Assembly: GCF_028765165.1 (NCBI RefSeq)
Contig: NZ_JARADB010000001.1
Span: forward strand, 1,550,001-1,614,000
DNA from: Paenibacillus sp. MAHUQ-63
Lineage (GTDB): Bacteria; Bacillota; Bacilli; Paenibacillales; NBRC-103111
Direction of reading: 5' to 3'
DNA: 64,000 bases
Below the pieces are notes generated by a model. That model saw only the letters and a list, made by a program, of their open reading frames with translations, made no database searches and had not been told where the DNA came from. The position numbers and the translations under genes are program-made. Of the stretch, positions 10,257 to 17,292 are shown piece after piece (within the stretch, counting starts at the first letter, position 1; each line of letters begins with the position of its first letter).

Positions 10257-10314
10257 TTTACACATAGTTTACAAACAAGCTTGATTTTCAGTCATAATTT
10301 ACATTATTTTAACA
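10257..10314 (+). promoter_or_regulatory. Two PhoP-box-like direct repeat pairs
   Basis: TTTACA at 10257 and 10268 and TTTACA/TTAACA at 10298 and 10309 form two pairs, each with an exact 11-base period (6-base box plus 5-base spacer). This is the Bacillus PhoP~P recognition pattern TT(A/T/C)ACA-N5-TT(A/T/C)ACA. A -10-like GATAAT follows 30 bases downstream at 10344, so the boxes point rightward toward the broken permease genes. The phosphonate operon lies on the other side. Phosphate-starvation control is inferred. Confidence 0.55.
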
Positions 10315-10434
10315 AATCGATATTGTAGTTCTAACATTTCAATGATAATATCAAACGAAACACACATTAAACAAACGAAAAACACTTTTTTTTAGACATT
10401 ATCATATTCTCAAGAGGGGGGGACTTTATGTTTT

Positions 10435-10736
10435 ATGAGCTTAATGAGCTTTATAAGCGACTCTCGCATCATGGTCATCGGCATTTTATTGGAGTCTTTT
10501 CCTTTCATTTTACTTGGCGTCGCGATTTCGGCCCTGCTGCAAACCTTTATTAGCGATCAGACGCTACAGCGGTGGATACCGAAAAAAACGATTCCCGGCA
10601 TCCTGTTCGGTTGTTTGCTTGGCATCATCTTCCCGCTTTGCGAATGCGGAATCATCCCTGTGGTGCATCGGCTAATCCGCAAAGGCATGCCGCCTTATAT
10701 CGGCATCGTGTTTATGATGGCCGGCCCGGTCTTCAA
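10435..10736 (+). pseudogene. Permease (YcgR/YraQ-like, DUF318) N-terminal remnant
   Basis: About 100 codons of a membrane permease of the DUF318 (SO_0444/YcgR) type are intact: ESFPFILLGVAISALLQ, FGCLLGIIFPLCECGIIPV with the conserved CxC-like ECG segment, and MPPYIGIVFMMAGPVF. Family members run to about 300 residues, but here the match stops at GPVF and the frame continues into unrelated residues to a stop at about 10902. A G-rich ribosome binding site precedes it by 12 bases. The abrupt end coincides with the start of a fragment of the normal partner gene (next entry), so an internal deletion of roughly two-thirds of each gene is the simplest explanation. Confidence 0.75.
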
Positions 10737-10982
10737 AACCAGTTCGCCTTGGGACGGTTCTCGATGCGGTGCTGTGTCACAGACTCTGTGCCGCTTGCCA
10801 TTCTCGTCGAGACCGATACCCCCGAACTATGGCATAACAATGCGTATGCGGTCGCCCTCGGCACCATCGAAAAACGCATGTTTGACGGTAAAAACGTATT
10901 AACGATCGTTGCAAAAACGATAGATACGCAAAAAGAACCGACTAGTCCATACGTGTATCAAAATTCATACTTCGGAAATTGA
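10737..10982 (+). pseudogene. YcgQ-like (DUF1980/TIGR03943) C-terminal remnant
   Basis: In the frame one base behind the permease fragment, about 80 codons read NQFALGRFSMRCCVTDS, then LAILVETDTPE, GTIEKRMFDGKNVLTIV and EPTSPYVYQ, ending at TGA 10980-10982. This matches my recollection of the C-terminal domain of the YcgQ/TIGR03943 family, including the RF-x(3)-CCV motif and the closing PYVY. That family is normally encoded directly downstream of the YcgR permease. The N-terminal membrane part is missing. The junction with the permease fragment lies within about 10735-10740. Past the stop, 10983-11086 has only a short open tail with no recognised product. Confidence 0.68.
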
Positions 10983-11086
10983 AACGAACGTCAACCATTT
11001 ATCCATTAGATCAGCCTGAGCAAGAACAAGAAGTGCCTCTGAGCAGTTTGGTCGAACATTAAGAGTTTATAAAAAGGTAACGGCGT

Positions 11087-11178
11087 GCTGTATAGTCTTT
11101 CTGATAAATGGAACGCTCGTCGTTAATATTCAAGTGCGAGTGCCCCGATAAAACAACAACCTGCGGAAAGTCTTTCAA
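11087..11178 (+). repeat. 92-bp perfect direct repeat, copy 2 (orphan phosphoesterase fragment)
   Basis: Identical over 92 bases to 12-103 and in the same orientation, but here it sits between genes, about 100 bases after the permease remnant. No transposase, terminal inverted repeat or target duplication is visible around it. The rest of the gap (11179-11313) shows nothing recognisable before the Fnr-type site of hcp. Confidence 0.97.
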
Positions 11179-11313
11179 TTGGTTTTTTATTCGTGGAGTG
11201 TCAGGGGAATATGAGTTTTCTGTAGACTCTCTGAGGCGACACCAGCAGGGGGCAGGTTTTGATCTCCTCTCTCCGTGCCCTTAACCTCCGTTTATGACAA
11301 TTCCTGATCCAGT

Positions 11314-11329
11314 TGTGAGATAGATCACA
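11314..11329 (+). promoter_or_regulatory. Fnr-type site upstream of hcp
   Basis: TGTGA-GATAGA-TCACA is a perfect half-site palindrome of the Fnr/Crp class, centred at 11321.5, 78 bases before the hcp start. A plausible -10 (TATGTT, 11356-11361) would place the site close to -41.5, the class II activator position. Confidence 0.75.
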
Positions 11330-11399
11330 TATGTTCTCAAGGGGATCTGTTAATCTATGTTCTGAGGATATTACTAAATGGGTACGGAGGGATTATTCC

Positions 11400-12689
11400 A
11401 TGTTTTGTTATCAATGTGAGCAAACCCCGACAGGTGGATGCAAGGTCATCGGTGTCTGCGGAAAAGATGAAAATATCGCCAGCCTGCAGGACACTATGAT
11501 ATTTGCGTTAAAAGGTATTGCCGCTTATGCTACGCATGCCAGACAGCTAGGCTATAGCGACCCTGACGTAGATCGCATTACACATGAAGCCTTGTATATG
11601 ACTTTGACGAATTCTAATTTCAATCTTCAGGAACATATAGATATGGCTATGAAAGTCGGTTCTGCTGCCATTAAAATCATGGATGTTCTTGATCGCGCTC
11701 ACACGGCTCACTTCGGAGTGCCGCAGCCAATTACGGTATCTCAGAACAAAATCGAAGGCCATGCCATCGTCGTAACCGGGCACAACCTTTATGCTTTGGA
11801 GGAATTGCTGAAGCAAACGGAGGGCAAAGGCATCAACATCTATACCCATTCCGAAATGCTTCCGGCCCACGGTTACCCCAAACTGAAGCAATATGCGCAT
11901 CTGAAAGGAAATATAGGTAAAGCCTGGTTTGACCAACGGCGTATTTTCGAGAAGTTCCCAGGAGCCATTTTGGCTACAACCAACTGTGTGATGCCAATTA
12001 AAGGCACCTATGCCGACCGCTTCTTTTCGTACGATATCGCAGGTCTCGAAGGCGTTACCAAAATCGAGGGCGATGATTTCACCCCATTGATTGACAGAGC
12101 TTTGTCACTGCCCGCTGTCACCATAGAATCGGAGCAGGTTCTTACGACCGGTTACCATCATGAAACGGTGATCGGGCTCGCTCCCGAAATCATTCAAGCT
12201 GTGCAAGCAGGCAAAATCAAGCGCTTCTTCGTCATTGCCGGCTGCGATGCGCCCGGAACCGGCGGCGAATATTACCGCGAGCTCGCCACCTCACTGCCTA
12301 ACGATACCGTCATTCTCACGACCTCCTGCGGTAAATTCCGCTTCAATGATGTCGATTACGGTACGGTGGCCGATACGGGCATCCCTCGCTATATCGATCT
12401 TGGCCAATGCAATAATTCGGGTTCCACCGTCAAAATCGCCATGGCTTTGGCCGATGCATTTGGCTGCAGCGTCAACGATCTGCCAGTCAGCATCGTCCTC
12501 TCCTGGTTTGAGCAGAAAGCCGTTGCTATTCTTCTCGGTTTGTTCAGCCTGGGAATTCAAGATATTCGCATCGGACCTAAACCTCCGGAATTCATCAATC
12601 CAGGCGTGATGAATGTGCTTGTGGAGACCTTCGGACTTAAACTAATCAGCGATGCTCAAGAGGACATGGCAGCGATGCTTTCGCAATAA
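11400..12689 (+). CDS. hcp: Hybrid-cluster protein (hydroxylamine reductase-like), short form
   Basis: A 429-residue iron-sulfur protein. The N-terminal cluster motif is C3-x2-C6-x7-C14-x5-C20, and the hybrid-cluster region shows the expected ligands in HNLYALEEL, THSEMLPAHGY, ATTNC, IAGCDAPG, TTSCGKFRF, LGQCNNS and SWFEQKA. Hcp proteins reduce hydroxylamine in vitro and act as NO reductases in the cytoplasm of nitrate-respiring cells. Many family members have about 540 residues; at 429 this resembles the short class that lacks part of the first helical domain. The start at 11400 follows ACGGAGGG; an in-frame ATG at 11331 falls just after the Fnr site and has no ribosome binding site. The gene is monocistronic and faces the nre genes across a shared terminator. 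Confidence 0.94.
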   Translation: MFCYQCEQTPTGGCKVIGVCGKDENIASLQDTMIFALKGIAAYATHARQLGYSDPDVDRITHEALYMTLTNSNFNLQEHIDMAMKVGSAAIKIMDVLDRAHTAHFGVPQPITVSQNKIEGHAIVVTGHNLYALEELLKQTEGKGINIYTHSEMLPAHGYPKLKQYAHLKGNIGKAWFDQRRIFEKFPGAILATTNCVMPIKGTYADRFFSYDIAGLEGVTKIEGDDFTPLIDRALSLPAVTIESEQVLTTGYHHETVIGLAPEIIQAVQAGKIKRFFVIAGCDAPGTGGEYYRELATSLPNDTVILTTSCGKFRFNDVDYGTVADTGIPRYIDLGQCNNSGSTVKIAMALADAFGCSVNDLPVSIVLSWFEQKAVAILLGLFSLGIQDIRIGPKPPEFINPGVMNVLVETFGLKLISDAQEDMAAMLSQ

Positions 12690-12695
12690 AACACA

Positions 12696-12730
12696 AATGG
12701 ACGTATAGCCTCGCCGGCTATACGTCCATT
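12696..12730. terminator. Bidirectional terminator between hcp and nreB
   Basis: A perfect 15-bp stem (AATGGACGTATAGCC and its complement) with a 5-base loop lies just after the hcp stop and 38 bases beyond the nreB stop. A-rich and T-rich flanks suit both directions. Confidence 0.85.
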
Positions 12731-12767
12731 ATTACGTTCCCTATCTGATGAGCGGATGCGAAAACAA

Positions 12768-13880
12768 TCACTTCTTCGGAATGATCAAGGTGACACATGT
12801 TCCTTGGCCATGTGCCGAACGAATATCGAATTGTCCGCCAACACTCTTGGCTCTTTCCTCCATACTGAACAGACCGACGCCTTTCGTGACATCGCTTTGA
12901 ACAAACCCTTGTCCCCGATCTTCGATGCGCACTTCAACAACCGAATCTTTATCATGAACGGATACATGAGCTTCGGAAACATCGGCATACTTGGCTATAT
13001 TGGTAAGAGCCTCTTGAATAACACGGTAAATCGTCGTTTCCTCGACCGCCCCTAATCGCCTACGCAGATTGCTATCAAGGATTACACGTATGCCGTAATG
13101 TTCCATATAATTTTCTATATAAGTACGAATGGCAGGCACGACCCCCAGATCATCCAGAACAGAAGGACGGATCTCCCAGGCCAAATTACGAACTTCCTCA
13201 ATGATTCCGGAGACAACTTGCCGTAGATGGGTGATTTCAGTATTTGAATTTTCACTTTCTCCGATTAGTTTATCCATCTGTATCAATAGGGAGAAGAGAC
13301 TCTGACCGATGCCATCATGCAGCTCACGCGAAAATTTCCTTCGTTCCTCTTCTTGAATTTGCATGACCTGTGACATCATAAGCTGCAGTTCTTCCTCGAC
13401 ACGCTTTAATTGCGTTACTTCATTGCGAATGGCAAGATACTGGTAGGGATGACCTTGTGCATCCACAAATGGCACTATCGTCGTATCCACCCAGTAATAC
13501 GTGCCATCTTTCGCTTTATTTTTGATCTCTCCATGCCACACCTGGCCGGAAGAAATCGTTTGCCACAACGAGGTCATGAATTCTTTGCGGTGATAACCCG
13601 AATTAATAATGCGATGATCTTGACCGAGCAGTTCAGCACGTGAATATTTGGAAATCGCACAAAATTTATCGTTCACATATTGTATTTTCCCTTTTTGATC
13701 GGTGACTGCCACAATGGAAGATTCATCTAGGGCAAACTTAACATCTGACAGTTGTTTAAGCGACTGCTTCAGGTGATCTTGAAACAAAGAGTCAGTAATA
13801 TAATCGTCCAGGTGTGCGATAAGCTCAGCTACATTCTCGCCAATCACTTCCGGATACTCCCTGCTTAGATCCTTACTCAA
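12768..13880 (-). CDS. nreB: PAS sensor histidine kinase, NreB-like
   Basis: A 370-residue cytoplasmic sensor kinase with no membrane segment. A PAS domain with PAC tail spans about residues 50-165 (VAVTDQKGKIQYVNDKFCAIS, then YLAIRNEVTQLKRVEEEL). A HisKA_3 dimerisation domain carries the phospho-His in RELHDGIGQSL (near 191), and the ATPase domain has GQGFV and GLFSMEERAKSVGG. Staphylococcal NreB senses oxygen through a four-cysteine Fe-S cluster in its PAS domain. Here that domain contains only one Cys (in DKFCAIS), so it cannot bind such a cluster in the same way. The gene overlaps nreC by 8 bases. It is assigned as NreB from gene order (nreA-nreC-nreB) and adjacency to fnr and hcp; the signal it senses is uncertain. 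Confidence 0.83.
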   Translation of the reverse strand: MSKDLSREYPEVIGENVAELIAHLDDYITDSLFQDHLKQSLKQLSDVKFALDESSIVAVTDQKGKIQYVNDKFCAISKYSRAELLGQDHRIINSGYHRKEFMTSLWQTISSGQVWHGEIKNKAKDGTYYWVDTTIVPFVDAQGHPYQYLAIRNEVTQLKRVEEELQLMMSQVMQIQEEERRKFSRELHDGIGQSLFSLLIQMDKLIGESENSNTEITHLRQVVSGIIEEVRNLAWEIRPSVLDDLGVVPAIRTYIENYMEHYGIRVILDSNLRRRLGAVEETTIYRVIQEALTNIAKYADVSEAHVSVHDKDSVVEVRIEDRGQGFVQSDVTKGVGLFSMEERAKSVGGQFDIRSAHGQGTCVTLIIPKK

Positions 13881-14526
13881 AGTTCAACAATCCTTTCTTG
13901 ACGGCAAACTTCACCAGCTCAGGTCTCGTTTTTAGCCCAAGTTTCTCCATGACGTTGCTTTTATGCGATTCCACCGTTTTGACGCTGATAATCAATTGGT
14001 CGGCTATCTCTTTATTCGAGAATCCTTTGGCAATCAGCGCCAATACTTCCTTTTCCCGTTCCGAGAGAGATTCGTAAGTTCCCGTATTTTCCCCGTGCTT
14101 CAAACGTTCAATATATTCACTCATGAGCCGCTTGGTCGCTGTTGGATATAGATAGGCGTTGCCGGCAGCAACAGAGCGTATGGCGGTCAGCAGCTCCTCG
14201 TGCGGGGCGCTTTTCAAAATATACCCAGAAGCGCCTGCGTGTATAGCTCTGAACAGGTATTCGTCGTCATCATGCATCGTCAGGACTAATACGGCCAAAT
14301 TCGGCATCAGCCGCTTTAACTCCGCTGTCGCGGTAAGCCCATCCATGCCTTGAGGCATATTTAAATCCATTAATACGACATCCGGTTTAAGCAGATGAGC
14401 GGCTTGAATGCCTTCTTCTCCGTCAGCTGCCTCTCCGATCACTTCTATGTTATGCTTACCATGCAGCAGACTCATTAAGCCTGACCTGACTACGGCATGA
14501 TCATCAACTACCAGGATTTTGAGCAT
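13873..14526 (-). CDS. nreC: NarL/LuxR-type response regulator NreC
   Basis: A 217-residue response regulator. The receiver domain has the acidic pocket LVVDDH, phospho-acceptor Asp in DVVLMDLNMP (about 55) and switch residues VLTMHD and ILKSA. A LuxR-type helix-turn-helix occupies about 150-210 (LSEREKEVLALIAKGFSNKEIADQL split over the two helices, then SVKTVESHKSNVMEKLGL). The start at 14526 is chosen because GGAGG lies 7 bases before it; the frame also offers an ATG at 14544 without a good ribosome binding site. In staphylococci NreC activates nitrate and nitrite reductase genes. None of those is in this window, but mobA and hcp are. Confidence 0.92.
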   Translation of the reverse strand: MLKILVVDDHAVVRSGLMSLLHGKHNIEVIGEAADGEEGIQAAHLLKPDVVLMDLNMPQGMDGLTATAELKRLMPNLAVLVLTMHDDDEYLFRAIHAGASGYILKSAPHEELLTAIRSVAAGNAYLYPTATKRLMSEYIERLKHGENTGTYESLSEREKEVLALIAKGFSNKEIADQLIISVKTVESHKSNVMEKLGLKTRPELVKFAVKKGLLNFE

Positions 14527-14613
14527 ATCCATCCTCCAATTCATCGGCTAGTACGGCCCGCCATCATTATTACCCTAATCATAACAAAAAAGAATGAATT
14601 CCGGTAATGGAAC

Positions 14614-15099
14614 TCATTTCGCTATTTCACCTTTATGCTTCCTAAGATGCCATGCCAGTACATGAAGCTTCTCTTGAACGGCCAGGATCTCCTCTTGTTC
14701 ATACCTTAGCTGCGCTCTTTTCCCTATGAACAATAATCCTCTTATCCAAGAACGCGGATGATCGGAATCCGTGAGGATCGGAAATACAGCCGCTGTTTGC
14801 AGCTGTTCGGCAAGTATAACAGGACAGCTGCGTCGAACGGCATCCGCATCCGAATGGGTGTCATCCACTTTCACCCATCTGCCCAGACGCAGGGAAGAAC
14901 CTGCTAAGCCTTGACCTGATTTAATCACCATTTGCTGATAGCGTTTATTTCTGAAGCCTATAGCATACTTCCAACGTATGTTATGGGCATTAACATTGCC
15001 ATTCAATGGCGCCAGCGCGATGAAATCACTTGACGTCAGGCTTCGCAAGCGCTCCAGCTCCTCTATGATCTCTGCATCGCCATCTGCCATATTGGCCAC
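14614..15099 (-). CDS. nreA: GAF-domain protein NreA-like (nitrate sensor)
   Basis: A 161-residue soluble protein formed almost entirely by one GAF domain: LTSSDFIALAPLNG, IRWKYAIGFRNKRYQQMVIKSG (in two strands), GQGLAGSSLRLGRWV, AAVFPILTDSD and IRGLLFIGKR. Its size and its place upstream of nreC and nreB match staphylococcal NreA, a nitrate-binding GAF protein that inhibits NreB until nitrate is present. The 87-base gap to nreC is larger than usual for a tight operon and may hold a second promoter. The function is taken from family knowledge. Confidence 0.8.
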   Translation of the reverse strand: MANMADGDAEIIEELERLRSLTSSDFIALAPLNGNVNAHNIRWKYAIGFRNKRYQQMVIKSGQGLAGSSLRLGRWVKVDDTHSDADAVRRSCPVILAEQLQTAAVFPILTDSDHPRSWIRGLLFIGKRAQLRYEQEEILAVQEKLHVLAWHLRKHKGEIAK

Positions 15100-15172
15100 C
15101 TCCCATTCTGCACCAGAGCAGATTTATCCTACTTTCCATTGTAGACGTTTGAACTCGTCTTGTAAGTCGGGG

Positions 15173-15200
15173 AAAACCCTGATTTCAAGATCAGGGTTTT
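15173..15200. terminator. Palindromic hairpin in nreA-fnr intergenic region
   Basis: A perfect 11-bp stem (AAAACCCTGAT with ATCAGGGTTTT) and a 6-base loop resembles a bidirectional terminator. It lies 74 bases upstream of the nreA start, between that start and the Fnr-type site, so if the nre promoter is farther right it would be a leader attenuator for nreA. Confidence 0.6.
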
Positions 15201-15257
15201 ATGCCGGCTATCCCTTGGATTCCCTCAGGCTGTTATCAGGAAAATCAGGTATGAACC

Positions 15258-15273
15258 TGTGATTTTTCTCACT
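15258..15273. promoter_or_regulatory. Fnr-type site between nreA and fnr
   Basis: TGTGA-TTTTTC-TCACT matches the Bacillus Fnr consensus TGTGA-N6-TCACT exactly. It stands 109 bases before fnr and 159 before nreA, so it could serve autoregulation of fnr, activation of nreABC, or both. A -10-like TATGAT lies at 15341-15346 in front of fnr. Confidence 0.7.
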
Positions 15274-15381
15274 CCAATATAAGGGTTTTACCCTTCAAAG
15301 ATCAGGAGAACTCCCGATAATCAAATCCATTCGAATTCGTTATGATATAGCTAACAAACAATCGTTGAGGAGCTGGCACAG

Positions 15382-16101
15382 ATGGCCGTTAAGTGTCAAT
15401 GGAATGAAGATAACAAAGGGATTACGAAGTTTTTCTCCGAAGAGAATTTCCATAAGCTACAAAGCATTATGTATCTCAAGCATGCGGTGAAGGGCGATTA
15501 TCTTTTCTGGGAGGGCGATGTCGCGGATAAATTGTACTATATCATCAAAGGCGGAGTCCGTATCACCAAGCTGTCGGAAACAGGCAAAAGCTTTATCTTA
15601 TATCTGCACCAAGCAGGTGATTTATTCGGACAGATGGATCCGTTTCAGAACTCCGTACAAAGCTTCAGCGCGGAAGTCACAACCGATTGCGAGATTGGCG
15701 TGATGCAGCGGAAAGACCTCGAGGTATTACTTTGGCAGCACGGGGATATGGCCATCGAGTTTATGCAATGGATGGGGCTCATGCACCGCATGACGGAAAC
15801 GAAGTTTCGCGATTTGATGATGTACGGGAAACCAGGCGCACTCTGTTCGTTGCTTATCCGACTTAGCAATTCGTACGGCGTTCCAAAAGGTCCGCATACT
15901 TTGATTAATTACAAGATCAATAATACCGAAATGGCGGATATGATCGGAGCTACACGGGAAAGCGTCAACCGGATGTTGAGCGATATGAAAAAGGAGGATG
16001 CCGTTGAGATCCAAAATGGACAGATCGTGATCAAAGATTTGACCTATCTCCGCGATATCTGCCACTGCGAGAACTGCCCTAAAGAAATTTGCCGTATGTA
16101 G
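15382..16101 (+). CDS. fnr: Anaerobic regulator Fnr (Bacillus type, Fe-S)
   Basis: A 239-residue Crp/Fnr-family activator. A cyclic-nucleotide-type beta-roll occupies residues about 20-130 (GDYLFWEGDVADKLYYIIKGG split by short loops), followed by the dimer helix and a helix-turn-helix near 185-207 (TEMADMIGATRESVNRML), whose recognition helix ATRESVNR is typical of TGTGA readers. The last 15 residues contain Cys227, Cys229, Cys232 and Cys237. Bacillus subtilis Fnr holds its oxygen-labile [4Fe-4S] cluster with C-terminal cysteines in the same C-x2-C-x4-C spacing, unlike E. coli FNR, which uses the N-terminus. GAGGAG lies 9 bases before the ATG. It probably controls the TGTGA-N6-TCACA sites spread over 11-28 kb. 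Confidence 0.95.
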   Translation: MAVKCQWNEDNKGITKFFSEENFHKLQSIMYLKHAVKGDYLFWEGDVADKLYYIIKGGVRITKLSETGKSFILYLHQAGDLFGQMDPFQNSVQSFSAEVTTDCEIGVMQRKDLEVLLWQHGDMAIEFMQWMGLMHRMTETKFRDLMMYGKPGALCSLLIRLSNSYGVPKGPHTLINYKINNTEMADMIGATRESVNRMLSDMKKEDAVEIQNGQIVIKDLTYLRDICHCENCPKEICRM

Positions 16102-16147
16102 AAGAACCGGAAATCTATGCTCATCTAGCATAAGGCCTCCGGTTCTT
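16102..16147 (+). terminator. Terminator of fnr
   Basis: The inverted repeat AAGAACCGGA / TCCGGTTCTT starts directly after the fnr stop. It also faces the convergent small gene at 16154. Confidence 0.8.
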
Positions 16148-16153
16148 ATATGC

Positions 16154-16387
16154 CTAAATTCGATCCAACTCATCTTGCAGCTGGCGAGACCGCTTTGCAT
16201 TTCCTTCTGCAAAATTTTGCAGTCTAATTTTCAATTCCTCATTGTCATGCAGGCTTTCTGACGTAAGGGTATAAGTACGGAGCAGTTCCGTCTCCTGTTC
16301 CAATGTTTGCTGAAGAATTTCCTTCAATGACTCTTTATCGATTCCACATTCTTTACCTGGTTGATCACAATCCACAGAGATATTCAC
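16154..16387 (-). CDS. Small helical protein of unknown function
   Basis: A 77-codon frame starting with GTG at 16387. GGAGG directly touches that GTG, so a second in-frame GTG at 16375, 11 bases after GGAGG, is a likelier start (73 residues). The product is charged and almost wholly helical, with heptad-like Leu spacing (ESLKEILQQTLEQETELLRTY, then LKIRLQNFAEGNAKRSRQLQ split here for length), and would fit a two-helix hairpin. Two Cys lie near the N-terminus (DCDQPGKEC). No family is recognised. It lies between fnr and doxX and faces the fnr terminator. Confidence 0.6.
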   Translation of the reverse strand: MNISVDCDQPGKECGIDKESLKEILQQTLEQETELLRTYTLTSESLHDNEELKIRLQNFAEGNAKRSRQLQDELDRI

Positions 16388-16449
16388 CTCCTGCTTATCT
16401 ATTGTGACCGTTCGCTACTGACTTATACCGGGATTTAAAATTAATTCCT

Positions 16450-16499
16450 TGTGACATTGATCACATCCAGTTACCACAGAACATTGTAAGATAAAAGTG
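16450..16499 (+). promoter_or_regulatory. Fnr-type promoter of doxX
   Basis: TGTGA-CATTGA-TCACA occupies 16450-16465. A -10-like TAAGAT at 16487-16492 predicts a start near 16499, putting the palindrome centre at about -41.5, the standard class II position for Fnr activation. The leader to doxX would be about 118 bases. Confidence 0.7.
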
Positions 16500-16616
16500 T
16501 AGAGAGACAGCAAATAAACCGAAGAGACGATAATGTTTATGAAACGATCTCTATGGATGCACGGAAAGACATTTGTCAGGATTCTTGTGGAAAATTTCAC
16601 TTAGGAGATGATTGTG

Positions 16617-17156
16617 ATGTTAGTGAACTGGCTTAGAGAGAATAAGTACGCTGCTGCAGTTCTTCTATTCGTTCGATTGTATCTAGGGTATGAATGGCTT
16701 ACGCACGGATGGGAAAAATTGATGGGGAACTTCAATGCCGGAGGGTTCCTCAATAATGCGGTGAATAACCCGGTTATCGACAAAGCGACGAACGAGCTTA
16801 TTTATCCGACTTTCACCGCTTTTGTAACCAACTTCGCATTGCCGAATGTCAAGATTATTAACTTCCTGATCCCGCTAGGTGAATTCCTGGTCGGCCTTGG
16901 CTTAATTCTCGGAGCTTTCACAACCGCGGCAGCGTTTTGCGGACTTCTCATGAACTTCATGTTCATGTTCGCCGGCACCGTAAGCACGAACCCATGGTTC
17001 ATCCTCATTGGCGGGATCTTGTTCCTAGGGGGAGCAAATACAGGCAAATTCGGCGTCGACCACTACCTCCTGCCGCTGCTTCGCCATGTACTCACTCACA
17101 AAAAAGAAGGCACAAAAAACAAACCTACCGGAACCATACGTCCGAGACATATTTAA
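16617..17156 (+). CDS. DoxX-family membrane protein
   Basis: A 179-residue protein with four hydrophobic segments (about 10-28, 60-80, 88-112 and 118-140) and the DoxX/DoxD signatures RLYLGYEWLTHGWEKL near the N-terminus and FLVGLGLILGAFTTAAAF in the middle. Family members range from quinol-oxidase subunits in archaea to bacterial membrane proteins of redox homeostasis; the exact activity of this one is unknown. The ATG at 16617 lies 9 bases after GGAG; an ATG at 16608 abuts GGAG and is unlikely. The preceding Fnr-type promoter suggests oxygen-limited expression. The gene is monocistronic with its own terminator. Confidence 0.85.
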   Translation: MLVNWLRENKYAAAVLLFVRLYLGYEWLTHGWEKLMGNFNAGGFLNNAVNNPVIDKATNELIYPTFTAFVTNFALPNVKIINFLIPLGEFLVGLGLILGAFTTAAAFCGLLMNFMFMFAGTVSTNPWFILIGGILFLGGANTGKFGVDHYLLPLLRHVLTHKKEGTKNKPTGTIRPRHI

Positions 17157-17173
17157 AAATGATGAAACCAGGA

Positions 17174-17205
17174 AGAGACCGTTCAATCTGAGCGGTCTTT
17201 TTTTT
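17174..17205 (+). terminator. Terminator of doxX
   Basis: AGACCG (17176-17181) pairs with CGGTCT (17193-17198) and is followed by an eight-base T-run, a typical rho-independent terminator. Confidence 0.85.
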
Positions 17206-17239
17206 GTTGAAGTTTCAATCCCGTTTGCTCACAAATAAC

Positions 17240-17277
17240 AGGCGCCCTCCCCGAATGATACCGGGATGAGAGCGCCT
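17240..17277 (-). terminator. Terminator of hemerythrin genes
   Basis: An imperfect stem anchored by AGGCGC / GCGCCT with inner CCCG / CGGG lies 16 bases after the stop of the distal hemerythrin gene. Confidence 0.65.
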
Positions 17278-17292
17278 CAGAAGAACCTCATC

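Larger units (their letters stand above)
9912..10434. other. AT-rich divergent control region
   Basis: 523 bases separate the phosphonate operon (leftward) from the broken permease genes (rightward). The region carries no plausible gene. The left half holds repeated A/T tracts that may be operators (10061-10147). The right half holds PhoP-box-like repeats (10257-10314), a GATAAT -10-like hexamer at 10344-10349 and a G-rich ribosome binding site at about 10415-10422. Confidence 0.8.

Noticed and set aside
10428..10550. Alternative ATG at 10428 for the permease remnant
   Set aside because: It is in another frame and gives a short product without similarity; the permease residues are read from 10435.
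11331..11399. Longer hcp start at 11331
   Set aside because: It lies two bases after the Fnr site, has no ribosome binding site and adds residues absent from the family; ATG 11400 follows a good ribosome binding site and gives the conserved MFCYQCEQT start.
16154..16387. Ferritin-like or rubrerythrin assignment for the small helical protein
   Set aside because: Helical character and Glu-rich helices suggested it, but there is no ExxH pair and it is too short for a di-iron bundle on its own.
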